In this document: positions 11,742-20,501 of the stretch, piece by piece
How the letters are laid out: each line of letters opens with the position of its first letter
How positions within the stretch are numbered: the stretch's first letter is position 1
Assembly (NCBI RefSeq): GCF_965198575.1
Contig: NZ_OZ240671.1
Span: 62,001-126,000, forward strand
Reading direction: 5' to 3'
DNA length: 64,000 nucleotides
From: Lichenicola sp965198575
GTDB lineage: Bacteria > Pseudomonadota > Alphaproteobacteria > Acetobacterales > Acetobacteraceae
Notes under the pieces: generated by a model
The model's input: the letters and a program-made list of their open reading frames with translations, nothing else
What the model was told of the DNA's origin: nothing
Database searches by the model: none
Program-made: the position numbers and the translations under genes

Positions 11742-13253
11742 ATGACCGCAACAGCTGCTTCCGCGGCGTCAGGGCAACCGGTGCGTCGGCGCTTCGGCAT
11801 CCGGACGCTGCCGGGGTGGCTCGTGGCGGCTCTGCTGCTTCTCGCCGGATACGCCCTGGATCATCACCCCCGCTTCATGCTGGGAGATTCGGAGTCCTAC
11901 CTGCGCTCCGGACTGGGCGGCTTCTACCCGCCCGACCGGTCCTGGATCTACGGCGTCCTGGTGCGCGAGATCGTCAGTCGCACGCACAGCCTGCAGACCT
12001 ACATCCTGCTGCAGCTCGTGGGCGTGTTGTCGCTGGGGCTGCTGGCGGTCCGCCGCCTCGGCGCGGGTCGTCGGCCGGTGATGGCGTCGGCATGGCTGCT
12101 GGCGGCACTCTGCTGCGATCCGCTGGTCCAGGCCTATGCGCGGTTCTATTTGTCCGACCTCTCGGCAGCGCTCCTGTTCGCAGCCTTCGTCGTCCAGCTG
12201 GCGGGGCTGCCGACCGGAGCATGCAAGGTCGGCGCCTGGACGGGGCTGGCTGCGTGCGGCGTCGGCGCGATCCTGTGCCGCATCGCGTATGCCCCGATCG
12301 AGGTCGTGACGGTGGCGCTGTGCCTTGCGGCCGGCCTGCTGCGCCGTGATCGACGCGCGGTTGTCCTGCTGCTGCCCAGCCTGCTCGTGCCGGTGGCCGG
12401 CGGCGGCGTCCTGGCTGCCGCCAACCACGTGGTGTTCGCCCGCCAGTATCCCGGCGAGATCTTCCTCAACCGGTTCTCCGGCATCTTCCTGATGAGCGTG
12501 TTCAGCCCGGCGATCACCGCCCCGGACATCCGCTCGGCGGGCATCGCCGTCACCGATGACGAAGTCCGTGACATGCGCCTGGAGGATTACGACCTACGGA
12601 CCGACCAGATCTGGGGCACCGAGCCGTACTGGCTGCGCAACCGCATCCTGAGCAGCCTGCACGCGCAGGGCTATGACGCCCGCGCCGACCACACCGCCTC
12701 GCGCATCGTGCACGCGGCCTTCCGCCGCGATCCGGCGGCGTTCGTGCGTGTCTATGCCAACGGGTTGCTGCTCTACGCCGAGCCGTCCGAGTGGGCGCAC
12801 CACCTGATCACCGAGATGGGCATGGACCGGGCCCTCGACGACAGCTTCGTGGGGCTGGTCGGTGGCTGGGTGCCGCACGCCCTGACGCCGCGCCGGGCAT
12901 TCAAGCCCTCGCTCTGGCCGCTGCTGCTGACAGCCACGATCCGCCTCTACGCGACGCTGCTGGCGATCGGCCTGTTCGGTGCGCTCTGGATGCTGGCGAC
13001 CACACGCGACCGGGCTATCCGGGCGGTGTCCGCCGGGCTGGTCGCCGATCTCCTGACGGTGCCGCTCTACAGCAGCTACGTCATCCCGCGCTACCTGCTG
13101 GCGGCGGTCCTGCTCGGCTGGTGCCTGCTCTGGTTGCTCGGCTCGGGCCGCCGGCCCGTGCAGGCGGTGGCGACGCAGCCGGCATACCCGGAGGAGCACG
13201 AGGCGCGGCTCGAACTCATCGGGTCATCGGGGCGTCCGCCCGGACTGCGCTAG
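11742..13253 (+). CDS. Polytopic membrane protein of unknown function
   Basis: A 503-residue inner-membrane protein with roughly ten hydrophobic segments and a ~120-residue soluble stretch (about 255-380) between the two membrane blocks. The N-terminal architecture (first helix, then FMLGDSESY with acidic residues) resembles lipid-linked-sugar glycosyltransferases of the GT-C fold, but I see no definite family motif. It converges on the ABC exporter genes for surface polysaccharide, which fits a cell-envelope role. That role is inference only. Confidence 0.75.
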   Translation: MTATAASAASGQPVRRRFGIRTLPGWLVAALLLLAGYALDHHPRFMLGDSESYLRSGLGGFYPPDRSWIYGVLVREIVSRTHSLQTYILLQLVGVLSLGLLAVRRLGAGRRPVMASAWLLAALCCDPLVQAYARFYLSDLSAALLFAAFVVQLAGLPTGACKVGAWTGLAACGVGAILCRIAYAPIEVVTVALCLAAGLLRRDRRAVVLLLPSLLVPVAGGGVLAAANHVVFARQYPGEIFLNRFSGIFLMSVFSPAITAPDIRSAGIAVTDDEVRDMRLEDYDLRTDQIWGTEPYWLRNRILSSLHAQGYDARADHTASRIVHAAFRRDPAAFVRVYANGLLLYAEPSEWAHHLITEMGMDRALDDSFVGLVGGWVPHALTPRRAFKPSLWPLLLTATIRLYATLLAIGLFGALWMLATTRDRAIRAVSAGLVADLLTVPLYSSYVIPRYLLAAVLLGWCLLWLLGSGRRPVQAVATQPAYPEEHEARLELIGSSGRPPGLR

Positions 13254-13254
13254 G

Positions 13255-14100
<846 letters not shown>

Positions 14101-14101
14101 G

Positions 14102-14986
14102 TCAGATCCAGTAGGCCAGGCGCGCCCGCACGCGCATGAACAGCAGCAGGGCGGCGATCCAGAGGGCGATGCTGTCGCCGATCGCCAGGTGCCACAGATG
14201 CGGGCTGCTGACCTCGCCGAGCAGCGGCTGCCGGACGATCTCGATGAAGGCGTAGAACGGGTTCAGCTGCAGCAGCGCGTGGCCGTGGGTGATGAGCTCG
14301 GGCTTCCAGATGATCGGGCTGATGAAGAAAAAGATCTGCATCAGGCTGGCGATGATCGGCGGGATGTCGCGGTAGCGGGCGCCGAGCGTGCCGAGCAGCA
14401 GGCAACCGGCGAACGCGTCGAGCAGCCACAGGGCGGTCCCAGGCAGCGCCCAGAGCGCTCGCGCGCCCGGCCAGACATGGAAGATCGCGAACACCACCAC
14501 GACCACGATCACGTTGTGCAGCAGCACCAGGATGTTGCGGACCAGCACGCGACCCGCATAGAGCCCGAACGGCAGCCGCATCGCACGGATCATGCCCTCG
14601 GCCTGGGTGAAGCAGGTGGTGCCCTCGTTCACCACGCTGCCGATGAAGCCCCACAGCACCAGCGAGAGCGACAGGAACGGCATGTAGTTGGCGAGGTCGA
14701 TGTGGAACAGCTTGGTCCACAGGATGCTCATCGCGCCGATCATCACCGCGGTCGAGGCGGTCAGCCAGAACGGCCCGAGCACCGAGCCGCGATACCGCAG
14801 CTTCACGTCGAGCCAGCCGAGCTTCCAGCACAGGCGCCACAGGCGGGCACTCCCGGAGAGATCGTCGATGACGTGGCGAAGGCGGTCGGCGGGGTTTTCC
14901 GGACGCAGGTCGAGGATTGGGACGGCGGCGACCGACCGGGCGTGCTGGAGATCTTCCGGTGCGACACTCGCGCTCAGGGCCGTCAT
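14102..14986 (-). CDS. ABC-2 type transporter permease, polysaccharide export (Wzm/KpsM-like)
   Basis: A 294-residue permease with about six membrane segments. It contains the LRYRGSVLGPFW motif before TM1 and the ARYRDIPPIIASLMQIFFFISPI segment diagnostic of the ABC-2 polysaccharide export permeases. With the downstream ATPase it should move a lipid-linked glycan across the inner membrane. The ATG at 14986 has a GGAGG site 9 nt upstream; longer frames run into the tRNA-Phe gene. No glycosyltransferase cluster is adjacent. Confidence 0.92.
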   Translation of the reverse strand: MTALSASVAPEDLQHARSVAAVPILDLRPENPADRLRHVIDDLSGSARLWRLCWKLGWLDVKLRYRGSVLGPFWLTASTAVMIGAMSILWTKLFHIDLANYMPFLSLSLVLWGFIGSVVNEGTTCFTQAEGMIRAMRLPFGLYAGRVLVRNILVLLHNVIVVVVVFAIFHVWPGARALWALPGTALWLLDAFAGCLLLGTLGARYRDIPPIIASLMQIFFFISPIIWKPELITHGHALLQLNPFYAFIEIVRQPLLGEVSSPHLWHLAIGDSIALWIAALLLFMRVRARLAYWI

Positions 14987-15039
14987 GCTTAGGCCTCCGA
15001 TGCGCCGAGGCGTGCAGGAGCCGGCGTGCGGGTGAGAGA

Positions 15040-15115
15040 TGGTGCCCAGGGGCGGATTCGAACCACCGACACTGCGATTTTCAGTCGCATGCTCTACCAA
15101 CTGAGCTACCTGGGC
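15040..15115 (-). tRNA. tRNA-Phe(GAA)
   Basis: A full cloverleaf on the minus strand. The acceptor GCCCAGG pairs with CCTGGGC, the anticodon stem TGCGA/TCGCA has loop CTGAAAA (anticodon GAA), and the T-arm reads GGTTCGAATCC. The discriminator A and encoded CCA are present. It lies just upstream of the ABC permease gene. Confidence 0.97.
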
Positions 15116-15165
15116 ATCGGCCTCGGCTGGCCGGCGAGGCAGCCAGTCCGTTGGTGGCGCAGGCT

Positions 15166-15414
15166 TTAACCCAGCCCGTCCTCGGGATCAAGGTCACCTC
15201 CGGACTTCCGCACCGGGTTGTCCTCATGCCACGCCGGGTCGTCCGGATCGGCCGGCGGGCCGGGCACCCGGTAGGCGCCGGTGAGCCAGCGTCCGAGATC
15301 GGCATCGGCGCAGCGGACCGAGCAGAACGGGCGGTGCGCGGGCTCGCTGCGCCGGCCGCAGATCGGGCACTTGGCGGCGGCGCCGGCCGCTCCCGGGTTG
15401 CGTGCGTCAGCCAT
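15166..15414 (-). CDS. yacG: DNA gyrase inhibitor YacG, zinc-binding
   Basis: An 82-residue small zinc protein. The CPICG pair and the FCSVRC pair form the four-Cys site, followed by ADLGRWLTGAYRVPG, the conserved YacG core. YacG of E. coli binds GyrB and inhibits gyrase. The tail is acidic and probably disordered. The start ATG overlaps the end of the RNase E/G-like gene by 8 bp, placing it third in a maf-rng-yacG run. Confidence 0.92.
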   Translation of the reverse strand: MADARNPGAAGAAAKCPICGRRSEPAHRPFCSVRCADADLGRWLTGAYRVPGPPADPDDPAWHEDNPVRKSGGDLDPEDGLG

Positions 15415-16549
15415 GCTCCAGCTTCCAGGCAAGAGGGGGGAATGATGGGTCGGTCTGGATCGAGATGGGCTGCCCGACGCGGCGCGCCAACGCCTCGGCG
15501 GCCAGCGGGTCGCGTTCCAGCGCGGCGGTCACCAGCGGGCTGGCCACCAGCCGTGGCAGCCGGTGCGGCGGCGATCCGGCCACCCGGGCGGCCTCGCGGA
15601 GGGCGGCGAGTCCCGCGGCGTGCGGCGTGCCGAGTAGCTCGTGCAGCGGCGGATGCAGCCGGGGACGCAGGATCTCGGCCAGCCCCAGGGCGGTGAAGCC
15701 GAGCAGCCGCGGCTGCAGCGGATCACGTGCCAGGGCGGCCTCGATCTCCGGGCGCAGGGCGGCGCGCTTGCGGGAGGCGAGGCCGGCCAGGTCGATCAGG
15801 ATGGCGCCGGACAGGTTGCGCAGGCGCAGCTGGTGCAGCAGCGGGCCGATCGCGGCGCGGTTGGCGGCGAACTGCGCGGTCTGCTTGCTCTGCCGGCTGG
15901 CGGTGGTGGCGGCGCCGTCCAGGTCGATCGCCACCAGCGCCGGAGTCGGGTGGATGCTGGCGCGCATGCCGCCGGGGAGGGCGACATCCGGCTCCGAGAG
16001 CGCGTCGATCAGGCTCTCGAGGTCGGCCGGAATCGCCTGCGACTCGACACGGATGCGGGGTCGCAAGGCCGGCACGAGGTCCGGGCCGAGGGATGGATCG
16101 TCGGCGATGATCTGCGCGTCCGGCCAACTCGCAGCGAGCCTGGTGAGCGGGTCCGGTCCGCGTTCGAGCAACGCCGGGGCACCTGCGGGCGAGGGAACGC
16201 CTGGCGAGGGCGACACGCGCACCAGCCGCGGACCCTTGCCGCCCTGGGCCGCGCGGACGACGCGGACAAGCACGGCGTCACCTTCGGCGGGCAGGTCGCC
16301 GTCGCGCATCGGCAGGAAGCCGGAGACGGCACCGGAGACCTGGCGATCAGGTGCGAGTGCCACGAACGCGCCCCCCAGGGCGGGCACGACCGCCTCGACC
16401 CGGCCGCGATGCAGGTCGCCGACCCCATCCGGGGCGCCCGGGCGCCAGAGCGCGTAGTCTGTCAGGGCCGGAGCGTCCGGGCCGCCGTCGCCGGCCACCG
16501 CGATCCGGATCTCGCCGGGGCTGCAGGCGACCAGCAGACGCACGCTCAC
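15407..16549 (-). CDS. Ribonuclease E/G family protein, short form
   Basis: A 380-residue RNase E/G-like protein. An S1-like N-terminal half (RGRVEAVVPALGGAFVAL, then GFLPM) is followed by the DNase I-like region. The two acidic catalytic positions appear as LVAIDLDGAA and AILIDLAGLA. The CPxC zinc-link motif that dimerises RNase E is absent, and the protein ends soon after the catalytic half, so it may act as a monomer or be weakly active. This short form sits between maf and yacG. Overlaps of 4 and 8 bp with its neighbours suggest coupled translation. Confidence 0.85.
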   Translation of the reverse strand: MSVRLLVACSPGEIRIAVAGDGGPDAPALTDYALWRPGAPDGVGDLHRGRVEAVVPALGGAFVALAPDRQVSGAVSGFLPMRDGDLPAEGDAVLVRVVRAAQGGKGPRLVRVSPSPGVPSPAGAPALLERGPDPLTRLAASWPDAQIIADDPSLGPDLVPALRPRIRVESQAIPADLESLIDALSEPDVALPGGMRASIHPTPALVAIDLDGAATTASRQSKQTAQFAANRAAIGPLLHQLRLRNLSGAILIDLAGLASRKRAALRPEIEAALARDPLQPRLLGFTALGLAEILRPRLHPPLHELLGTPHAAGLAALREAARVAGSPPHRLPRLVASPLVTAALERDPLAAEALARRVGQPISIQTDPSFPPLAWKLEHG

Positions 16550-17136
16550 CGCAGCCAGCCGCGTCCGCGCAGCAGCTGGGCGGTCTCGAACAGCGGCAGC
16601 CCGACCACGTTCGAGTAGCTGCCCGAGAGGAAACGCACGACCCCGCCGGCATGGCCCTGGATCGCATAGCCGCCGGCCTTGCCGAGCCAGTCTCCGGCTT
16701 CGATCAGCTGGTCGATCTGCCGGTCGGTCAGGCGCGAGAACCCGACCACGCTCTCGACCAGCCGGCTGCCCTGGCTGCCATCGCCGGCACGCAGCACCAC
16801 CGCGGTCATGACGGTGTGCCGCCTGCCGGAGAGCAGGCCGAGGCAGCGTCGCGCGGTGGCCTCGTCATCGGCCCGGGGCAGGATGCGACGCCCCAGCGCC
16901 ACCACGGTGTCGGCGCCGAGCACCATCTCGCCCGGTGCCGCCACCGACGCCACGGCCTCGACCTTCGCCCGGGCCAGGCGCTGGGCATAGGCCCGCGGCA
17001 GCTCGTCGCGCTTCGGCGTTTCGTCGATATCGGGGGTAAGGATGGCGTCCGGAACGATCCCGATCTGGGCCAGCAGATCGCGGCGGCGGGGGCTCGACGA
17101 AGCCAGCAGCAGCCTGCCGCGTGCGGATCGGCTCAA
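16546..17136 (-). CDS. maf: Maf-family nucleoside triphosphate pyrophosphatase
   Basis: A 196-residue Maf hydrolase, which removes pyrophosphate from non-canonical or selected NTPs (dTTP/UTP or m7GTP types). Motifs are LLLASSSPRRRDLLAQIG at the N-terminus, the LGADTVVALGRRIL metal/base site, the LSGRRHTVMTAVV strand and GGYAIQGHAG near the C-terminus. The TTG start at 17136 places the SSSPRR motif at the usual position; no good ATG exists nearby. It lies 28 bp downstream of infA. Confidence 0.92.
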   Translation of the reverse strand: MSRSARGRLLLASSSPRRRDLLAQIGIVPDAILTPDIDETPKRDELPRAYAQRLARAKVEAVASVAAPGEMVLGADTVVALGRRILPRADDEATARRCLGLLSGRRHTVMTAVVLRAGDGSQGSRLVESVVGFSRLTDRQIDQLIEAGDWLGKAGGYAIQGHAGGVVRFLSGSYSNVVGLPLFETAQLLRGRGWLR

Positions 17137-17164
17137 GGCCGGGATCCGGCTGGAGTGGCCAGAC

Positions 17165-17383
17165 CTACTTGAACCGGAACGTGATCCGACCCTTCGAGAG
17201 GTCGTACGGCGTCATTTCGACGTTGACCCGATCGCCGGCCAGCACGCGGATGCGGTTCTTGCGCATCTTGCCGCTGGTATGGGCCAGGATCGTATGCTCG
17301 TTGTCGAGCTTCACGCGGAACATCGCGTTGGGCAGCAGCTCCATGACGGTGCCGCTGAATTCGATCATGTCTTCTTTAGACAT
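17165..17383 (-). CDS. infA: Translation initiation factor IF-1
   Basis: A 72-residue IF-1, a single S1/OB-fold that binds the ribosomal A site during initiation. MSKEDMIEFSGTVMELLPNA, LAHTSGKMRKNRIRVL and PYDLSKGRITFR are near-invariant. The GAAGGA site before the ATG is modest. A 14-codon ORF with a much stronger ribosome-binding site overlaps the start, which suggests coupled translation. Confidence 0.98.
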   Translation of the reverse strand: MSKEDMIEFSGTVMELLPNAMFRVKLDNEHTILAHTSGKMRKNRIRVLAGDRVNVEMTPYDLSKGRITFRFK

Positions 17384-17420
17384 TGCGTCCTTCGATCTGT
17401 TGAAGAAGGCGTTGCAGCAT
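17376..17420 (-). CDS. Possible 14-codon leader peptide overlapping infA
   Basis: An AGGAGGTG ribosome-binding site (17425-17432) lies ideally before an ATG at 17420 opening a frame MLQRLLQQIEGRNV. Its TAA stop lies 3 nt inside infA, an 8-nt overlap with the infA start. The site matches anti-Shine-Dalgarno far better than the infA site does. The short peptide may exist only to load ribosomes on infA. It is unproven that it is translated. Confidence 0.45.
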   Translation of the reverse strand: MLQRLLQQIEGRNV

Positions 17421-17521
17421 CAGGCACCTCCTGGTCTTTGCGGGGATGAGAGACACGGAAACCGCGCGACCACGGTGGTGGACGCACGTCTCGGGGTCCA
17501 AAATCATCGATTGAGGGCCGG

Positions 17522-17550
17522 AACATGATGATTGCGCACGCCCCGGTCAA
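17522..17550 (-). promoter_or_regulatory. Candidate sigma-70-like promoter for infA
   Basis: On the minus strand TTGACC (17550-17545) is followed by a 17-nt spacer and CATGTT (17527-17522). The -35 overlaps the stop codon of hisD. The predicted start near 17515 would give a leader of ~95 nt before the small ORF. The -10 is a poor match. Confidence 0.35.
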
Positions 17551-18854
17551 GTTCGGGCGAGACGCACCGCGATGCTGGCGGCATGGGCATGCAGTCCCTC
17601 TGCCTCGGCAAGTGCCACCGCGGCCGGACCGACCTCGGCCAATGCGGCGGCGTCGGCGGCGATCCAGGTGGTCCGCTTGAGGAAGTCATAGACCGAGAGG
17701 CCGGACGCGAAACGGGCGGTGCGGCTGGTCGGCAGCACGTGGTTCGGGCCGCCGACATAATCCCCGACCGCCTCCGGGCAGTGCCGTCCGCGGAAGATCG
17801 CCCCGGCATGGCGGATCCCGGCGAACGCCGCGCGGTCGTCGGCCAACATCAGTTGCAGGTGCTCGGGCGCCAGGCGGTTCACCAGCTCCCAGGCTGCACC
17901 ATCGAGGCAGGGGACCACGATCACCGCGCCATACCGGTCCCAGCTGGCCCGGGCGATCGCCGCCCGCGGCAGCGTTGCGAGGATGTCCTGCACGCACGCC
18001 GCGACCGAGTCGGCAAATGCCGCGTGGTCGGTGACCAGGATGGCTTGCGCGTTCTCGTCGTGCTCGGCCTGGGCGAGCAGGTCGAGGGCCACGTGGTGAG
18101 GGTTGTTGTCGCGGTCGGCGACGATGACGACCTCCGACGGCCCGGCGATGCTGTCGATGCCGACATGGCCGAACACCTGGCGCTTGGCCTCCGCGACATA
18201 GGCGTTGCCGGGGCCGACGATGCGGTCGACCGCGGCGATGGTGTGGGTGCCGTGGGCGAGGGCGGCCACCGCCTGGGCGCCGCCGATCCGGTAGATCTCG
18301 TCGATGCCGGCACGCCTGGCGGCTGCAAGCACCAGCGGGTTGAGCCGGTCTCCGGGGCAAGGCACGCACATGGCGATCCGCGCGACACCGGCAACGCGGG
18401 CCGGGATCGCGTTCATCAGCACCGAGGATGGATAGGCCGCCTTGCCGCCCGGGACGTAGATCCCGACGGCATCCAGGGGCGTCCAGCGCAGGCCGAGGGT
18501 CAGGCCGGCATCGTCGCGAAACTCCAGGTCGCGCGGCAGCTGGGCGCGGTGGAACGCCTCGATCCGGCGTGCCGCGAGATCCAGCGCGTCGGCCAGCGTG
18601 GCGGGGATCCCGGCGCAGGCCTGGTCGATCTCGGCGGCGGTGACGCGCAGCCGCTCGGGTGCCATCGGCGGTGACAGGCCGGGCCGGTCGAAGCGGTCGG
18701 TGTAGGCGCAGACGGCCGCATCGCCCTCCGCACGCACCGCGGCGATGATCTCGCGCACCGGGCCGTCGACCGGCTGGCCGCCGTCGCGGGTCTCGACGAC
18801 GAGGGCCTGGAAGGCAGCCTCGAAGTCCGGAGCGCTGCTGTCGAGGCGCCTCAT
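17547..18854 (-). CDS. hisD: Histidinol dehydrogenase
   Basis: A 435-residue zinc enzyme that catalyses the last two steps of histidine synthesis, oxidising L-histidinol to L-histidine with two NAD. Landmarks are VPGGKAAYPSSVLMN, the DRIVGPGNAYVAEAKR strand, GPSEVVIVADRDNNP and the catalytic LLAQAEHDENAQ, followed by NHVLPTSRTARFASGLSVYDF. The ATG overlaps the hisG stop in an ATGA arrangement, so hisG and hisD are one unit. Confidence 0.97.
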   Translation of the reverse strand: MRRLDSSAPDFEAAFQALVVETRDGGQPVDGPVREIIAAVRAEGDAAVCAYTDRFDRPGLSPPMAPERLRVTAAEIDQACAGIPATLADALDLAARRIEAFHRAQLPRDLEFRDDAGLTLGLRWTPLDAVGIYVPGGKAAYPSSVLMNAIPARVAGVARIAMCVPCPGDRLNPLVLAAARRAGIDEIYRIGGAQAVAALAHGTHTIAAVDRIVGPGNAYVAEAKRQVFGHVGIDSIAGPSEVVIVADRDNNPHHVALDLLAQAEHDENAQAILVTDHAAFADSVAACVQDILATLPRAAIARASWDRYGAVIVVPCLDGAAWELVNRLAPEHLQLMLADDRAAFAGIRHAGAIFRGRHCPEAVGDYVGGPNHVLPTSRTARFASGLSVYDFLKRTTWIAADAAALAEVGPAAVALAEAEGLHAHAASIAVRLART

Positions 18855-19576
18855 GTCAGGGTCGCCGCGACGCGCTGGTTGATCTCCGCACTCTCGAGCG
18901 CCAGCCGGAAGCGCTGGATCCAGGCGCCGATCGCTTCCGGCTGGGTCTTGAACGCGGTGCGGTTGACGATCAGCCGGCTGGTGACCTCGGCGATCACCTG
19001 CACCTCCTGCAGCCCGTTGGCCTTCAGCGTCGAGCCGGTCTGCACCAGGTCGACGATCAGCCGCGACAGGCCGAGACCCGGCGCCAGCTCCATCGCTCCA
19101 TTGAGATGCACGATGTCGGCATGCACGCCGCGAGCCGCGAAGTGGCGGCGAGCGATGTTGGGGTACTTGGTGGCGACGCGGACCTGCGACCAGCGCGCCG
19201 GATCGTCGGTGGCGGCGAAGGCCACCGGCTCGGCGATCGACACCCGGCAGCCGCCGATGCGCAGGTCGAGCGGCGAATAGATCTCCGGGTAGTCGAATTC
19301 CATCAGCACGTCGGCGCCGCAGATGCCGATCTGGGCCGCGCCGAAGGCCACGAAGGTCGCGACGTCGAACGGGCGCACGCGGACCACGTCGAGCATCGGA
19401 TCGTCGGTCGGGAAGCGCAGCCGGCGGCTATCCTCGTCGAGGCAGTCCGGAGCGGGCACTATGCCGGCTGCGGCCAGCAGCGGCCCGCATTCGGCAAGGA
19501 TACGGCCCTTGGGGAGGGCCAGCACCAGGGGCGAGGTGGCCTCGGCGATCGGCGGGACACTGGACAGGGCGGACAT
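18851..19576 (-). CDS. hisG: ATP phosphoribosyltransferase, short form
   Basis: A 241-residue HisG, which joins ATP and PRPP in the first step of histidine synthesis. It starts near LALPKGRILAE and contains GICGADVLMEF and the PRPP-binding LIVDLVQTGSTLKANGL. There is no C-terminal regulatory ACT-like domain, so this is the short form, which in other bacteria needs a HisZ partner; hisZ is not seen here. ATG 19576 was chosen over longer frames because of the family N-terminus. Confidence 0.95.
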   Translation of the reverse strand: MSALSSVPPIAEATSPLVLALPKGRILAECGPLLAAAGIVPAPDCLDEDSRRLRFPTDDPMLDVVRVRPFDVATFVAFGAAQIGICGADVLMEFDYPEIYSPLDLRIGGCRVSIAEPVAFAATDDPARWSQVRVATKYPNIARRHFAARGVHADIVHLNGAMELAPGLGLSRLIVDLVQTGSTLKANGLQEVQVIAEVTSRLIVNRTAFKTQPEAIGAWIQRFRLALESAEINQRVAATLT

Positions 19577-19717
19577 GACGTCTCCGGCCGGTGCCGGACG
19601 ATGATCGTGCAGGCGCCGGGCGCGGCGATAGCATTGCTGCCGCGACCGCGAAAGCCCGGCCTGCCGCATGTCAGCGTCCGGGTGCAGGGCGCCGGCGCAG
19701 GCGGTGGCTCCCGGAGG

Positions 19718-20167
19718 TCAATGCCCGCCCGTCTCCGGAAGCTCCTCGAACGGGTCGAGCGCTGGGACTCCGAGGGGCACGAAATGGCGCAGGTTCCGGG
19801 TCAGGACGGTGCAGTCGCGGATGGTGGCGGTTGCGGCGATCGCCAGGTCGGCCAGTCCCGGATCATGGCCCGAGCCGCGCGCCCGGTCAGCCAGCAGGCC
19901 GATGCGCCGGGCGGTGGCGATGTCGATCGGCAGGATGCGGCTGCCATAAAGGTGCAGCACGGTGTCCAGCCAGTCGGCGAGACGCTGCGCTTTCACATGC
20001 GCCGCGGTGCGACGAAGGCGGGCGATACCGTCCTCGATCTCGGCGACAGTGATCACCGAGAGATAGAGGCGGTCGCTGTTGCGATCCATCCAGTCTTGAA
20101 GCTGCCGCCGTGGCACAGCCTTGGTCGGGGCACCGGCCGAGAGGACGTTGGTATCGACCAGGTACAC
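19718..20167 (-). CDS. vapC: VapC-type PIN-domain toxin
   Basis: A 149-residue PIN-domain ribonuclease. The acidic metal ligands fall at the expected places: LVDTNVLS near the N-terminus, ITVAEIEDGI in the middle, and HDPGLADLAIAATA with TRNLRHF near the end. The gene begins 3 bp after the antitoxin stop, as in toxin-antitoxin operons. VapC toxins cut specific tRNAs or rRNA; the target here cannot be told. Confidence 0.9.
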   Translation of the reverse strand: MYLVDTNVLSAGAPTKAVPRRQLQDWMDRNSDRLYLSVITVAEIEDGIARLRRTAAHVKAQRLADWLDTVLHLYGSRILPIDIATARRIGLLADRARGSGHDPGLADLAIAATATIRDCTVLTRNLRHFVPLGVPALDPFEELPETGGH

Positions 20168-20170
20168 CCG

Positions 20171-20410
20171 TCAGAAGTCGGTCTCGCGCAGGCTTCCGGT
20201 ACGCGAAGGCAGGTCTTCCGGATCCAGCGGCGCCTCCATCAGCAACCGGCCGAACGAGGGCACCTGCGACAGGCGCTTCCACTCCTCGAAGCCGAGCACG
20301 ACAGCTTCGGGGCGGCCATGCCGGGTGATGACCGACGGCTCACCCTGCAGCGCCTGGTCGACAACCGCCGACAGCGTCGCCTTGGCATCGCGTAGCTGGA
20401 TCTCGTGCAT
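20171..20410 (-). CDS. Phd/YefM-type antitoxin
   Basis: A 79-residue antitoxin with the Phd/YefM DNA-binding fold: MHEIQLRDAKATLSAVVDQA, then EPSVITRHGRPEAVVLGFEEWKRL. The C-terminal part (LMEAPLDPEDLPSR) would wrap the toxin. The start is fixed by the ribosome-binding site: GGAGG at 20419-20423 is 8 nt before ATG 20410, whereas ATG 20416 and 20440 are badly spaced. Antitoxins of this type repress their own promoter. Confidence 0.9.
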   Translation of the reverse strand: MHEIQLRDAKATLSAVVDQALQGEPSVITRHGRPEAVVLGFEEWKRLSQVPSFGRLLMEAPLDPEDLPSRTGSLRETDF

Positions 20411-20424
20411 CGTCATCGCCTCCG

Positions 20425-20439
20425 TGACTACTGTGGTCA
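20425..20439. promoter_or_regulatory. Candidate antitoxin operator palindrome
   Basis: TGACTACTGTGGTCA is an imperfect inverted repeat with six of seven arm pairs matching around a central T. It lies immediately upstream of the antitoxin ribosome-binding site, where Phd/YefM autoregulation normally acts. Confidence 0.4.
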
Positions 20440-20501
20440 TATAGGGGATGAGGCTTCGCCGGCAACATGTTTGTCGTTGCCGCGACGGGCGGCGAGCCGG
20501 G

